The position numbers and the translations under genes are program-made. From Nematostella vectensis (lineage: Eukaryota > Cnidaria > Anthozoa > Actiniaria > Edwardsiidae), in contig NC_064038.1 in assembly GCF_932526225.1 (NCBI RefSeq), forward strand, positions 1,428,001 through 1,492,000: 64,000 nucleotides of DNA, in the 5' to 3' direction. Under the pieces are notes generated by a model. It was given only the letters and a program-made list of their open reading frames with translations. It was not told where the DNA came from and did no database searches. Each line of letters starts with the position of its first letter. Position 1 is the first letter of the stretch. Shown piece by piece: positions 36,867-52,450 of this stretch.

Positions 36867-38817
36867 TTGGCCTGGGATCGAACCCGGTCTGAAGAACAAA
36901 ACGGAAACCATACATACGGATTACCCAATCGGTATGGCAGCACAAGGCTTTTACGGAAGGCTGTAAAGAACCCGAAGGCCCCAAGCACCGATATTTCCGA
37001 GCGAATATGCTGTACAACACTCTTGCAAGGTTATCCCAACCCGCGCATTAATGGGGAGGACAATAACCAGGATCCCAGGCCTGTAATACGGTTACGCCAC
37101 GCACAGCTCGCCGAGATTGTGGCTGACAAAAAATAGAGATCTATTTGGGCGTCTTGGGTCCCTTGGGGACTCGCCATGAGCACGGGCGCATCTCTTTTAT
37201 TGTGTACATGACATCAAATTAGCGAAGAAAAAAGACGCTGTTTTGGTATCATGTGAAAAGCATAAAATAAATAGAAATAAAGACGTAAGGGGGGAGAATA
37301 TTGACATATTCATATTAGAATATTGACAAAATCCGCAATATTGTCTACGCTGACTAAGTAAAGCTGTATTTTACTTTAAAGGGGCAGCAGCATAGTACTG
37401 CGCATGTCTGGAGTCAGTGTTTATTGTAGGCTTTTAAGTGTCTACAAACAGTTGAACTTTTTAAAAACTGTGAATACCTTATTAAATAATATGCAATATT
37501 ATATTGAAAACTATGTTAATTGACAGTTTGTGGTCATTTTTTTTGTTTTGTTTAAAGTCTCCCACATGTACCAAAAGCTCATAAGTCAGTATTCGAATTT
37601 CACTGAAGTTCATTGTGTCATGGCTCTAGAGCTATTGCAAATCTCTTAAACATGACACTCCCCCTTTGTTTTATTTTTAGTTTTGTTCTATTATTATTAT
37701 TATTTTCTTTTTTAGAGTGGGAGGGGAATTCAGCTAAAAATAGCCAAGGGTCAATTCAAGCAACTAGTAAAAAAGATGTTTTTTTGCAGTCCTTTATTCA
37801 ATATATTCAAGGTTATCATGCAATTCCGTTGTTTGACTGCATATATATATATATTTTTTTTCTTTCTTTTTATTACAAGTTCTATATGTGTAAGTGGTGA
37901 CTATAGCTATCATTACTATTATTTAGAATAATTTTTTACCTACTAACAGAAAACAACTTGACTGCAAAACACTTACTGTAGGGCACTCGATATTAGGCAT
38001 TACTTCCATGTGGATGTAAGGTTGAAATGTCAAAACCTTCATTAACCCGTGAACTACGCTTTAGCGTATTACACTTTGTTGTGATCTGATTCTATTGTTC
38101 TTTTTTGTGTTTTACTAACTATTACCGTTTAACTATCACACTTTGTTTCACGGGTTAATGAAAACCACTCTAATTACTTACAGTAGTTCTTTTTTAATAT
38201 TATCATTTACTTGTATAATTTAGATGAGCAATACATATTTCTTTATGGCTTTGTAGAGCTCATCTCGTTTCTCATAAATAACAAACAAAATGAAGTTTGT
38301 TCTTATTTTGGTGCAAAGGAATCTACAGTAGTTTTCTAATCAGATAAATGTTTTTTTTTAACACTCACCTGTTATTTCAACAGCCTTACTTGAGTTTGCT
38401 TGTCTCAGAAAAAGACCTTGCTTAATAAACAAAGACATGTTACAAACTTATTTAATAATAGGTTACAACTGCAATATTGTATAAAGAGAGTGCCCCTCCC
38501 TTCCCCCTGCTATTGTTGACATTATGCTCAATAAACTGTTACCTCTCCCCTCTCCACCAGTTAAGCATTCTATGTATGCTTCCCTGTACAAAATGCGCCC
38601 TTTCAAATAGAACATTAAAGTTCACATACTTGTTTACTTCCTCAAACTCTTTGCTTTGTGTTTTTCGTTAACTTCCTAGGAACAAATTGAATACATATAA
38701 TAAATAAATCCAGCAAGCTTATTTCGCAAACTCACTTTTTTTTATTATTTTTGCGCAAAACCAATCAGGATTAGGGGTGTCAAGCACAAAGAAAGAAAAC
38801 GAATAAAAAAAAGCCCA
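36867..38817. repeat. Monomer M19 (copy of M9)
   Basis: It lies 19,487 bp after M9 with the same private GTGTCATGGC and GTTTTTCG marks. The B box is at 36874–36884 and the MITE at 38042–38158. Confidence 0.97.
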
Positions 38818-40769
38818 TTGGCCTGGGATCGAACCCGGTCTGAAGAACAAAACGGAAACCATACATACGGATTACCCAATCGGTATGGCAGCACAAGGCT
38901 TTTACGGAAGGCTGTAAAGAACCCGAAGGCCCCAAGCACCGATATTTCCGAGCGAATATGCTGTACAACACTCTTGCAAGGTTATCCCAACCCGCGCATT
39001 AATGGGGAGGACAATAACCAGGATCCCAGGCCTGTAATACGGTTACGCCACGCACAGCTCGCCGAGATTGTGGATGACAAAAAATAGAGGTCTATTTGGG
39101 CGTCTTGGGTCCCTTGGGGACTCGCCATGAGCACGGGCGCATCTCTTTTATTGTGTACATGACATCAAATTAGCGAAGAAAAAAGACGCTGTTTTGGTAT
39201 CATGTGAAAAGCATAAAATAAACAGAAATAAAGACGTAAAGGGGGAGAATATTGACATATTCATATTAGAATATTGACAAAATCCGCAATATTGTCTACG
39301 CTGACTAAGTAAAGCTGTATTTTACTTTAAAGGGGCAGCAGCATAGTACTGCGCATGTCTGGAGTCAGTGTTTATTGTAGGCTTTTAAGTGTCTACAAAC
39401 AGTTGAACTTTTTAAAAACTGTGAATACCTTATTAAATAATATGCAATATTATATTGAAAACTATGTTAATTGACAGTTTGTGGTCATTTTTTTTGTTTT
39501 GTTTAAAGTCTCCCACATGTACCAAAAGCTCATAAGTCAGTATTAGAATTTCACTGAAGTTCATTGTGTCAGGGCTCTAGAGCTATTGCAAATCTCTTAA
39601 ACATGACACTCCCCCTTTGTTTTATTTTTAGTTTTGTTCTATTATTATTATTATTTTCTTTTTTAGAGGGGGAGGGGAATTCAGCTAAAAATAGCCAAGG
39701 GTCAATTCAAGCAACTAGTACAAAAGATGTTTTTTTGCAGTCCTTTATTCAATATATTCAAGGTTATCATGCAATTCCGTTGTTTGACTGCATATATATA
39801 TATATATTTTTTTTCTTTCTTTTTATTACAAGTTCTATATGTGTAAGTGGTGACTATAGCTATGATTACTATTATTTAGAATAATTTTTTACCTACTAAC
39901 AGAAAACAACTTGACTGCAAAACACTTACTGTAGGGCACTCGATATTAGGCATTACTTCCATGTGGATGTAAGGTTGAAATGTCAAAACCTTCATTAACC
40001 CGTGAACTACGCTTTAGCGTATTACACTTTGTTGTGATCTGATTCTATTGTTCTTTTTTGTGTTTTACGAACTATTACCGTTTAACTATCACACTTTGTT
40101 TCACGGGTTAATGAAAACCACTCTAATTACTTACAGTAGTTCTTTTTTAATATTATCATTTACTTGTATAATTTAGATGAGCAATACATATTTCTTTATG
40201 GCTTTGTAGAGCTCATCTCGTTTCTCATAAATAACAAACAAAATGAAGTTTGTTCTTATTTTGGTGCAAAGGAATCTACAGTAGTTTTCTAATCAGATAA
40301 ATGTTTTTTTTAACACTCACCTGTTATTTCAACAGCCTTACTTGAGTTTGCTTGTCTCAGAAAAAGACCTTGCTTAATAAACAAAGACATGTTACAAACT
40401 TATTTAATAATAGGTTACAACTGCAATATTGTATAAAGAGAGTGCCCCACCCTTCCCCCTGCTATTGTTGACATTATGCTCAATAAACTGTTACCTCTCC
40501 CCTCTCCACCAGTTAAGCATTCTATGTATGCTTCCCTGTACAAAATGCGCCCTTTCAAATAGAACATTAAAGTTCACATACTTGTTTACTTCCTCAAACT
40601 CTTTGCTTTGTGTTTTTTGTTAACTTCCTAGGAACAAATTGAATACATATAATCAATAAATCCAGCTAGCTTATTTTGCAAACTCACTTTTTTTTATTAT
40701 TTTTGCGCAAAACCAATCAGCATTAGGGGGGTCAAGCACAAAGAACGAAAACGAATAAAAAAAAGCCCA
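38818..40769. repeat. Monomer M20 (copy of M10)
   Basis: It carries the AAACAGAAATAAAG and TTTTACGAACT marks of M10. The B box is at 38825–38835 and the MITE at 39995–40111. Confidence 0.97.
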
Positions 40770-42720
40770 TTGGCCTGGGATCGAACCCGGTCTGAAGAAC
40801 AAAACGGAAACCATACATACGGATTACCCAATCGGTATGGCAGCACAAGGCTTTTACGGAAGGCTGTAAAGAACCCGAAGGCCCCAAGCACCGATATTTC
40901 CGAGCGAATATGCTGTACAACACTCTTGCAAGGTTATCCCAACCCGCGCATTAATGGGGAGGACAATAACCAGGATCCCAGGCCTGTAATACGGTTACGC
41001 CACGCACAGCTCGCCGAGATTGTGGATGACAAAAAATAGAGGTCTATTTGGGCATCTTGGGTCCCTTGGGGACTCGCCATGAGCACGGGCGCATCTCTTT
41101 TATTGTGTACATGACATCAAATTAGCGAAGAAAAAAGACGCTGTTTTGGTATCATGTGAAAAGCATACAATAAATAGAAATAAAGACGTAAGGGGGGAGA
41201 ATATTGACATATTCATATTAGAATATTGACAAAATCCGCAATATTGTCTACGCTGACTAAGTAAAGCTGTATTTTACTTTAAAGGGGCAGCAGCATAGTA
41301 CTGCGCATGTCTGGAGTCAGTGTTTATTGTAGGCTTTTAAGTGTCTACAAACAGTTGGACTTTTTAAAAACTGTGAATACCTTATTAAATAATATGCAAT
41401 ATCATATTGAAAACTATGTTAATTGACAGTTTGTGGTCATTTTTTTTGTTTTGTTTAAAGTCTCCCACATGTACCAAAAGCTCATAAGTCAGTATTAGAA
41501 TTTCACTGAAGTTCATTGTGTCAGGGCTCTAGAGCTATTGCAAATCTCTAAAACATGACACTCCCCCTTTGTTTTATTTTTAGTTTTGTTCTATTGTTAT
41601 TATTATTTTCTTTTTTAGAGTGGGAGGGGAATTCAGCTAAAAATAGCCAAGGGTCAATTCAAGCAACTAGTAAAAAAGATGTTTTTTTGCAGTCCTTTAT
41701 TCAATATATTCAAGGTTATCATGCAATTCTGTTGTTTGACTGCATATATATATATATTTTTTCTTTCTTTTCATTACAAGTTCTATATGTGTAAGTGGTG
41801 ACCATAGCTATGATTACTATTATTTAGAATAATTTTTTACCTACTAACAGAAAACAACTTGACTGCAAAACACTTACTGTAGGGCACTCGATATTAGGCA
41901 TTACTTTCATGTGGATGTAAGGTTGAAATGTCAAAACCTTCATTAACCCGTGAACTACGCTTTAGCGTATTACACTTTGTTGTGATCTGATTCTATTGTT
42001 CTTTTCTGTATTTTACTAACTATTACCGTTTAACTATCACACTTTGTTTCACGGATTAATGAAAACCTCTCTAATTACTTACAGTAATTCATTTTTAATA
42101 TTATTATTTACTTGTATAATTTAGATGAGCAATACATATTTCTTCTTGGCCTTGTAGAGCTCATCTCGTTCCTTATAAATAACAAACAAAATGAAGTTTG
42201 TTCTTATTTGGTGCAAAGGAATCTACATTAGTTTTCTAATCAGATAATTGTTTTTTTTTTTAACACTCACCTGTTATTTCAACAGCTCTTACTTGAGTTT
42301 GCTTGTCTCAGAAATAGACCTTGATTAATAAGCAAATATATCTTACAAACTTATTTAATAATAGGTAACAACTGCAATATTGTATGAAGAGAGTGCCCCA
42401 CCCTTCCCCCTGCTATTGTTGACATTATGCTCAATAAACTGTTACCTCTCCCCTCTCCACCAGTTAAGCATTCTATGTATGCTTCCCTGTACAAAATGCG
42501 CCCTTTCAAATAGAACATTAAAGTTCACATACTTGTTTACTTCCTCAAACTCTTTGCTTTGTGTTTTTCGTTAACTTCCTAGGAACAAATTGAATACATA
42601 TAATAAATAAATCCAGCAAGCTTATTTCGCAAACTCACTTTTTTTTATTATTTTTGCGCAAAACCAATCAGGATTAGGGGTGTCAAGCACAAAGAAAGAA
42701 AACGAATAAAAGAAAGCCCA
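40770..42720. repeat. Monomer M21 (copy of M11)
   Basis: It carries CTCTAAAACATG and the CACGGATTAA right MITE end. The B box is at 40777–40787 and the MITE at 41943–42059. Confidence 0.97.
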
Positions 42721-44672
42721 TTGGCCTGGGATCGAACCCGGTCTGAAGAACAAAACGGAAACCATACATACGGATTACCCAATCGGTATGGCAGCACAAG
42801 GCTTTTACGGAAGGCTGTAAAGAACCCGAAGGCCCCAAGCACCGATATTTCCGAGCGAATATGCTGTACAACACTCTTGCAAGGTTATCCCAACCCGCGC
42901 ATTAATGGGGAGGACAATAACCAGGATCCCAGGCCTGTAATACGGTTACGCCACGCACAGCTTGCCGAGATTGTGGATGACAAAAAATAGAGGTCTATTT
43001 GGGCGTCTTGGGTCCCTTGGGGACTCGCCATGAGCACGGGCGCATCTCTTTTATTGTGTACATGACATCAAATTAGCGAAGAAAAAAGACGCTGTTTTGG
43101 TATCATGTGAAAAGCATAAAATAAACAGAAATAAAGACGTAAAGGGGGAGAATATTGACATATTCATATTAGAATATTGACAAAATCCGCAATATTGTCT
43201 ACGCTGACTAAGTAAAGCTGTATTTTACTTTAAAGGGGCAGCAGCATAGTACTGCGCATGTCTGGAGTCAGTGTTTATTGTAGGCTTTTAAGTGTCTACA
43301 AACAGTTGAACTTTTTAAAAACTGTGAATACCTTATTAAATAATATGCAATATTATATTGAAAACTATGTTAATTGACAGTTTGTGGTCATTTTTTTTGT
43401 TTTGTTTAAAGTCTCCCACATGTACCAAAAGCTCATAAGTCAGTATTAGAATTTCACTGAAGTTCATTGTGTCAGGGCTCTAGAGCTATTGCAAATCTCT
43501 TAAACATGACACTCCCCCTTTGTTTTATTTTTAGTTTTGTTCTATTATTATTATTATTTTCTTTTTTAGAGGGGGAGGGGAATTCAGCTAAAAATAGCCA
43601 AGGGTCAATTCAAGCAACTAGTACAAAAGATGTTTTTTTGCAGTCCTTTATTCAATATATTCAAGGTTATCATGCAATTCCGTTGTTTGACTGCATATAT
43701 ATATATATTTTTTTTTTCTTTCTTTTTATTACAAGTTCTATATGTGTAAGTGGTGACTATAGCTATGATTACTATTATTTAGAATAATTTTTTACCTACT
43801 AACAGAAAACAACTTGACTGCAAAACACTTACTGTAGGGCACTCGATATTAGGCATTACTTCCATGTGGATGTAAGGTTGAAATGTCAAAACCTTCATTA
43901 ACCCGTGAACTACGCTTTAGCGTATTACACTTTGTTGTGATCTGATTCTATTGTTCTTTTTTGTGTTTTACGAACTATTACCGTTTAACTATCACACTTT
44001 GTTTCACGGGTTAATGAAAACCACTCTAATTACTTACAGTAGTTCTTTTTTAATATTATCATTTACTTGTATAATTTAGATGAGCAATACATATTTCTTT
44101 ATGGCTTTGTAGAGCTCATCTCGTTTCTCATAAATAACAAACAAAATGAAGTTTGTTCTTATTTTGGTGCAAAGGAATCTACAGTAGTTTTCTAATCAGA
44201 TAAATGTTTTTTTTAACACTCACCTGTTATTTCAACAGCCTTACTTGAGTTTGCTTGTCTCAGAAAAAGACCTTGCTTAATAAACAAAGACATGTTACAA
44301 ACTTATTTAATAATAGGTTACAACTGCAATATTGTATAAAGAGAGTGCCCCACCCTTCCCCCTGCTATTGTTGACATTATGCTCAATAAACTGTTACCTC
44401 TCCCCTCTCCACCAGTTAAGCATTCTATGTATGCTTCCCTGTACAAAATGCGCCCTTTCAAATAGAACATTAAAGTTCACATACTTGTTTACTTCCTCAA
44501 ACTCTTTGCTTTGTGTTTTTTGTTAACTTCCTAGGAACAAATTGAATATATATAATCAATAAATCCAGCTAGCTTATTTTGCAAACTCACTTTTTTTTAT
44601 TATTTTTGCGCAAAACCAATCAGCATTAGGGGGGTCAAGCACAAAGAACGAAAACGAATAAAAAAAAGCCCA
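42721..44672. repeat. Monomer M22 (copy of M12)
   Basis: It carries CAGCTTGCC and ATATATATAATC. The B box is at 42728–42738 and the MITE at 43898–44014. It has G at 43767, where M32 has C. Confidence 0.97.
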
Positions 44673-46606
44673 TTGGCCTGGGATCGAACCCGGTCTGAAG
44701 AACAAAACGGAAACCATACATACGGATTACCCAATCGGTATGGCAGCACAAGGCTTTTACGGAAGGCTGTAAAGAACCCGAAGGCCCCAAGCACCGATAT
44801 TTCCGAGCGAATATGCTGTACAACACTCTTGCAAGGTTATCCCAACCCGCGCATTAATGGGGAGGACAATAACCAGGATCCCAGGCCTGTAATACGGTTA
44901 CGCCACGCACAGCTCGCCGAGATTGTGGATGACAAAAAATAGAGGTCTATTTGGGCATCTTGGGTCCCTTGGGGACTCGCCATGAGCACGGGCGCATCTC
45001 TTTTATTGTGTACATGACATCAAATTAGCGAAGAAAAAAGACGCTGTTTTGGTATCATGTGAAAAGCATACAATAAATAGAAATAAAGACGTAAGGGGGG
45101 AGAATATTGACATATTCATATTAGAATATTGACAAAATCCGCAATATTGTCTACGCTGACTAAGTAAAGCTGTATTTTACTTTAAAGGGGCAGCAGCATA
45201 GTACTGCGCATGTCTGGAGTCAGTGTTTATTGTAGGCTTTTAAGTGTCTACAAACAGTTGGACTTTTTAAAAACTGTGAATACCTTATTAAATAATATGC
45301 AATATCATATTGAAAACTATGTTAATTGACAGTTTGTGGTCATTTTTTTTGTTTTGTTTAAAGTCTCCCACATGTACCAAAAGCTCATAAGTCAGTATTA
45401 GAATTTCACTGAAGTTCATTGTGTCAGGGCTCTAGAGCTATTGCAAATCTCTTAAACATGACACTCCCCCTTTGTTTTATTTTTAGTTTTGTTCTATTAT
45501 TATTATTATTATTATTATTTTCATTTTTAGAGGGGGAGGGGAATTCAGCTAAAAATAGCCAAGGGTCAATTCAAGCAACTAGTACAAAAGATGTTTTTTT
45601 GCAGTCCTTTATTCAATATATTCAAGGTTATCATGCAATTCTGTTGTTTGACTGCATATATATATATTTTTTCTTTCTTTTCATTACAAGTTCTATATGT
45701 GTAAGTGGTGACCATAGCTATGATTACTATTATTTAGAATATTTTTACCTACTAACAGAAAACAACTTGACTGCAAAACACTTACTGTAGGGCACTCGAT
45801 ATTAGGCATTACTTTCATGTGGATGTAAGGTTGAAATGTCAAAACCTTCATTAACCCGTGAACTACGCTTTAGCGTATTACACTTTGTTGTGATCTGATT
45901 CTATTGTTCTTTTTTGTGTTTTACTAACTATTACCGTTTAACTATCACACTTTGTTTCACGGGTTAATGAAAACCACTCTAATCACTTACAGTAATTCTT
46001 TTTTAATATTTTTATTTACTTGTATAATTTAGATGAGCAATACATATTTCTTCTTGGCCTTGAAGAGCTCATCTCGTTCCTCATAAATAACAAACAAAAT
46101 GAAGTTTGTTCTTATTTTGGTGCAAAGGAATCCACAGTAGTTTTCTAATCAGATAATTGTTTTTTTTTTTAACACTCACCTGTTATTTCAACAGCTCTTA
46201 CTTGAGTTTGCTTGTCTCAGAAATAGACCTTGCTTAATAAACAAATATATCTTACAAACTTATTTAATAATAGGTAACAACTGCAATATTGTATGAAGAG
46301 AGTGCCCCTCCCTTCCCCCTGCTATTGTTACCTCTCCACTCTCCACCAGTTAAGCATTCTATGTATGCTTCCCTGTACAAAATGCGCCCTTTCAAATAGA
46401 ACATTAATGTTCACATACTTGTTTACTTCCTCAAACTCTTTGCTTTGTGTTTTTTGTTAACTTCCTAGGAACAAATTGAATACATATAATAAATAAATCC
46501 AGCAAGCTTATTTCGCAAACTCACTTTTTTTTATTATTTTTGCGCAAAACCAATCAGGATTAGGGGTGTCAAGCACAAAGAAAGAAAACGAATAAAAAAA
46601 AGCCCA
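44673..46606. repeat. Monomer M23 (copy of M13)
   Basis: It has the same 23-bp deletion (CTATTGTTACCTC near 46329) and the same length of 1,934 bp. The B box is at 44680–44690 and the MITE at 45851–45967. Confidence 0.97.
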
Positions 46607-48555
46607 TTGGCCTGGGATCGAACCCGGTCTGAAGAACAAAACGGAAACCATACATACGGATTACCCAATCGGTATGGCAGCACAAGGCTTTTACGGAAGG
46701 CTGTAAAGAACCCGAAGGCCCCAAGCACCGATATTTCCGAGCGAATATGCTGTACAACACTCTTGCAAGGTTATCCCAACCCGCGCATTAATGGGGAGGA
46801 CAATAACCAGGATCCCAGGCCTGTAATACGGTTACGCCACGCACAGCTCGCCGAGATTGTGGATGACAAAAAATAGAGGTCTATTTGGGCGTCTTGGGTC
46901 CCTTGGGGACTCGCCATGAGCACGGGCGCATCTCTTTTATTGTGTACATGACATCAAATTAGCGAAGAAAAAAGACGCTGTTTTGGTATCATGTGAAAAG
47001 CATAAAATAAATAGAAATAAAGACGTAAGGGGGGAGAATATTGACATATTCATATTAGAATATTGACAAAATCCGCAATATTGTCTACGCTGACTAAGTA
47101 AAGCTGTATTTTACTTTAAAGGGGCAGCAGCATAGTACTGCGCATGTCTGGAGTCAGTGTTTATTGTAGGCTTTTAAGTGTCTACAAACAGTTGAACTTT
47201 TTAAAAACTGTGAATACCTTATTAAATAATATGCAATATTATATTGAAAACTATGTTAATTGACAGTTTGTGGTCATTTTTTTTGTTTTGTTTAAAGTCT
47301 CCCACATGTACCAAAAGCTCATAAGTCAATATTAGAATTTCACTGAAGTTCATTGTGTCAGGGCTCTAGAGCTATTGCAAATTTCTTAAACATGACACTC
47401 CCCCTTTGTTTTATTTTTAGTTTTGTTCTATTATTATTATTATTTTCTTTTTTAGAGGGGGAGGGGAATTCAGCTAAAAATAGCCAAGGGTCAATTCAAG
47501 CAACTAGTACAAAAGATGTTTTTTTGCAGTCCTTTATTCAATATATTCAAGGTTATCATGCAATTCCGTTGTTTGACTGCATATATATATATTTTTTTTT
47601 CTTTCTTTTTATTACAAGTTCTATATGTGTAAGTGGTGACTATAGCTATGATTACTATTATTTAGAATAATTTTTTACCTACTAACAGAAAACAACTTGA
47701 CTGCAAAACACTTACTGTAGGGCACTCGATATTAGGCATTACTTCCATGTGGATGTAAGGTTGAAATGTCAAAACCTTCATTAACCCGTGAACTACGCTT
47801 TAGCGTATTACACTTTGTTGTGATCTGATTCTATTGTTCTTTTTTGTGTTTTACTAACTATTACCGTTTAACTATCACACTTTGTTTCACGGGTTAATGA
47901 AAACCACTCTAATTACTTACAGTAGTTCTTTTTTAATATTATCATTTACTTGTATAATTTAGATGAGCAATACATATTTCTTTATGGCTTTGTAGAGCTC
48001 ATCTCGTTTCTCATAAATAACAAACAAAATGAAGTTTGTTCTTATTTTGGTGCAAAGGAATCTACAGTAGTTTTCTAATCAGATAAATGTTTTTTTTAAC
48101 ACTCACCTGTTATTTCAACAGCCTTACTTGAGTTTGCTTGTCTCAGAAAAAGACCTTGCTTAATAAAGAAAGACATGTTACAAACTTATTTAATAATAGG
48201 TTACAACTGCAATATTGTATAAAGAGAGTGCCCCTCCCTTCCCCCTGCTATTGTTGACATTATGCTCAATAAACTGTTACCTCTCCCCTCTCCACCAGTT
48301 AAGCATTCTATGTATGCTTCCCTGTACAAAATGCGCCCTTTCAAATAGAACATTAAAGTTCACATACTTGTTTACTTCCTCAAACTCTTTGCTTTGTGTT
48401 TTTTGTTAACTTCCTAGGAACAAATTGAATACATATAATCAATAAATCCAGCTAGCTTATTTTGCAAACTCACTTTTTTTTATTATTTTTGCGCAAAACC
48501 AATCAGCATTAGGGGGGTCAAGCACAAAGAAAGAAAACGAATAAAAAAAAGCCCA
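46607..48555. repeat. Monomer M24 (copy of M14)
   Basis: It carries GCAAATTTCTTAAAC and AATAAAGAAAGAC. The B box is at 46614–46624 and the MITE at 47781–47897. Confidence 0.97.
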
Positions 48556-50499
48556 TTGGCCTGGGATCGAACCCGGTCTGAAGAACAAAACGGAAAGCAT
48601 ACACACGGATTACCCAATCGGTATGGCAGCACAAGGCTTTTACGGAAGGCTGTAAAGAACCCGAAGGCCCCAAGCACCGATATTTCCGAGCGAATATGCT
48701 GTACAACACTCTTGCAAGGTTATCCCAACCCGCGCATTAATGGGGAGGACAATAACCAGGATCCCAGGCCTGTAATACGGTTACGCCACGCACAGCTCGC
48801 CGAGATTGTGGATGACAAAAAATAGAGGTCTATTTGGGCGTCTTGGGTCCCTTGGGGACTCGCCATGAGCACGGGCGCATCTCTTTTATTGTGTACATGA
48901 CATCAAATTAGCGAAGAAAAAAGACGCTGTTTTGGTATCATGTGAAAAGCATAAAATAAATAGAAATAAAGACGTAAGGGGGGAGAATATTGACATATTC
49001 ATATTAGAATATTGACAAAATCCGCAATATTGTCTACGCTGACTAAGTAAAGCTGTATTTTACTTTAAAGGGGCAGCAGCATAGTACTGCGCATGTCTGG
49101 AGTCAGTGTTTATTGTAGGCTTTTAAGTGTCTACAAACAGTTGGACTTTTTAAAAACTGTGAATACCTTATTAAATAATATGCAATATTATATTGAAAAC
49201 TATGTTAATTGACAGTTTGTGGTCATTTTTTTTGTTTTGTTTAAAGTCTCCCACATGTACCAAAAGCTCATAAGTCAGTATTAGAATTTCACTGAAGTTC
49301 ATTGTGTCAGGGCTCTAGAGCTATTGCAAATCTCTTAAACATGACACTCCCCCTTTGTTTTATTTTTAGTTTTGTTCTATTATTATTATTTTCTTTTTTA
49401 GAGTGGGAGGGGAATTCAGCTAAAAATAGCCAAGGGTCAATTCAAGCAACTAGTAAAAAAGATGTTTTTTTGCAGTCCTTTATTCAATATATTCAAGGTT
49501 ATCATGCAATTCTGTTGTTTGACTGCATATATATATATTTTTTCTTTCTTTTCATTACAAGTTCTATATGTGTAAGTGGTGACCATAGCTATGATTACTA
49601 TTATTTAGAATAATTTTTTACCTACTAACAGAAAACAACTTGACTGCAAAACACTTACTGTAGGGCACTCGATATTAGGCATTACTTTCATGTGGATGTA
49701 AGGTTGAAATGTCAAAACCTTCATTAACCCGTGAACTACGCTTTAGCGTATTACACTTTGTTGTGATCTGATTCTATTGTTCTTTTCTGTATTTTACTAA
49801 CTATTACCGTTTAACTATCACACTTTGTTTCACGGATTAATGAAAACCACTCTAATTACTTACAGTAATTCTTTTTTAATATTATTATTTACTTGTATAA
49901 TTTAGATGAGCAATACATATTTCTTCTTGGCCTTGTAGAGCTCATCTCGTTCCTCATAAATAACAAACAAAATGAAGTTTGTTCTTATTTGGTGCAAAGG
50001 AATCTACAGTAGTTTTCTAATCAGATAATTGTTTTTTTTTAACACTCACCTGTTATTTCAACAGCTCTTACTTGAGTTTGCTTGTCTCAGAAATAGACCT
50101 TGATTAATAAGCAAATATATCTTACAAACTTATTTAATAATAGGTAACAACTGCAATATTGTATGAAGAGAGTGCCCCTCCCTTCCCCCTGCTATTGTTG
50201 ACATTATGCTCAATAAACTGTTACCTCTCCCCTCTCCACCAGTTAAGCATTCTATGTATGATTCCCTGTACAAAATGCGCCCCTTCAAATAGAACATTAA
50301 AGTTCACATACTTGTTTACTTCCTTAAACTCTTTGCTTTGTGTTTTTTGTTAACTTCCTAGGAACAAATTGAATACACATAATCAATAAATCCAGCTAGC
50401 TTATTTTGCAAACTCACTTTTTTTTATTATTTTTGCGCAAAACCAATTAGCATTAGGGGGGTCAAGCACAAAGAAAGAAAACGAATAAAAAAAAGCCCA
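48556..50499. repeat. Monomer M25 (copy of M15)
   Basis: It carries AAAGCATACACAC in the tRNA-like segment and the shortest (ATT)n tract. The B box is at 48563–48573 and the MITE at 49724–49840. Confidence 0.97.
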
Positions 50500-52450
50500 T
50501 TGGCCTGGGATCGAACCCGGTCTGAAGAACAAAACGGAAACCATACATACGGATTACCCAATCGGTATGGCAGCACAAGGCTTTTACGGAAGGCTGTAAA
50601 GAACCCGGAGGCCCCAAGCACCGATATTTCCAAGCGAATATGCTGTACAACACTCTTGCAAGGTTATCCCAACCCGCGCATTAATGGGGAGGACAATAAC
50701 CAGGATCCCAGGCCTGTAATACGGTTACGCCACGCACAGCTCGCCGAGATTGTGGATGACAAAAAATAGAGGTCTTTTTGGGCGTCTTGGGTCCCTTGGG
50801 GACTCGCCATGCGCACGGGCGCATCTCTTTTATTGTGTACATGACATCAAATTAGCGAAGAAAAAAGACGCTGTTTTGGTATCATGTGAAAAGCATAAAA
50901 TAAATAGAAATAAAGACGTAAGGGGGGAGAATATTGACATATTCATATTAGAATATTGACAAAATCCGGAATATTGTCTACGCTGACTAAGTAAAGCTGT
51001 ATTTTACTTTAAAGGGGCAGCAGCATAGTACTGCGCATGTCTGGAGTCAGTGTTTATTGTAGGCTTTTAAGTGTCTACAAACAGTTGAACTGTTTAAAAG
51101 CTGTCAATACCTTATTAAATAATATGCAATATTATATTGAAAACTATGTTAATTGACAGTTTGTGGTCATTTTTTTTGTTTTGTTTAAAGTCTTCCACAT
51201 GTACCAAAAGCTCATAAGTCAGTATTAGAATTTCACTGAAGTTCATTGTGTCAGGGCTCTAGAGCTATTGCAAATCTCTTAAACATGACACTCCCCCTTT
51301 GTTTTATTTTTAGTTTTGTTCTATTATTATTATTATTTTCTTTTTTAGAGGGGGAGGGGAATTCAGCTAAAAATAGCCAAGGGTCAATTCAAGCAACTAG
51401 TACAAAAGATGTTTTTTGCAGTCCTTTATTCAATATATTCAAGGTTATCATGCAATTCCGTTGTTTGACTGCATATATATATATATATTTTTCTTTCTTT
51501 TCATTACAAGTTCTATATGTGTAAGTGGTGACTATAGCTATGATTACTATTATTTAGAATATTTTTTTACCTACTAACAGAAAACAACTTGACTGCAAAA
51601 CACTTACTGTAGGGCACTCGATATTAGGCATTACTTCCATGTGGATGTAAGGTTGAAATGTCAAAACCTTCATTAACCCGTGAACTACGCTTTAGCGTAT
51701 TGCACTTTGTTGTGATCTGATTCTATTGTTCTTTTTTGTGTTTTACTAACTATTACCGTTTAACTATCACACTTTGTTTCACGGGTTAATGAAAACCACT
51801 CTAATTACTTACAGTAGTTCTTTTTTAATATTATCATTTACTTGTATAATTTAGATGAGCAATACATATTTCTTTATGGCTTTGTAGAGCTCATCTCGTT
51901 TCTCATAAATAACAAACAAAATGAAGTTTGTTCTTATTTTGGTGCAAAGGAATCTACAGTAGTTTTCTAATCAGATAAATGTTTTTTTTTTAACACTCAC
52001 CTGTTATTTCAACAGCCTTACTTGAGTTTGCTTGTCTCAGAAAAAGACCTTGCTTAATAAACAAAGACATGTTACAAACTTATTTAATAATAGGTTACAA
52101 CTGCAATATTGTATAAAGAGAGTGCCCCTCCCTTCCCCCTGCTATTGTTGACATTATGCTCAATAAACTGTTACCTCTCCCCTCTCCACCAGTTAAGCAT
52201 TCTATGTATGCTTCCCTGTACAAAATGCGCCCCTTCAAATAGAACATTAAAGTTCACATACTTGTTTACTTCCTCAAACTCTTTGCTTTGTGTTTTTTGT
52301 TAACTTCCTAGGAACAAATTGAATACATATAATCAATAAATCCAGCTAGCTTATTTTGCAAACTCACTTTTTTTTTATTATTTTTGCGCAAAACCAATTA
52401 GCATTAGGGGGGTCAAGCACAAAGAAAGAAAACGAATAAAAAAAAGCCCA
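50500..52450. repeat. Monomer M26 (copy of M16)
   Basis: It carries CCCGGAGGCC, TTTCCAAGCG and TCCGGAATATTG. The B box is at 50507–50517 and the MITE at 51673–51789. Confidence 0.97.
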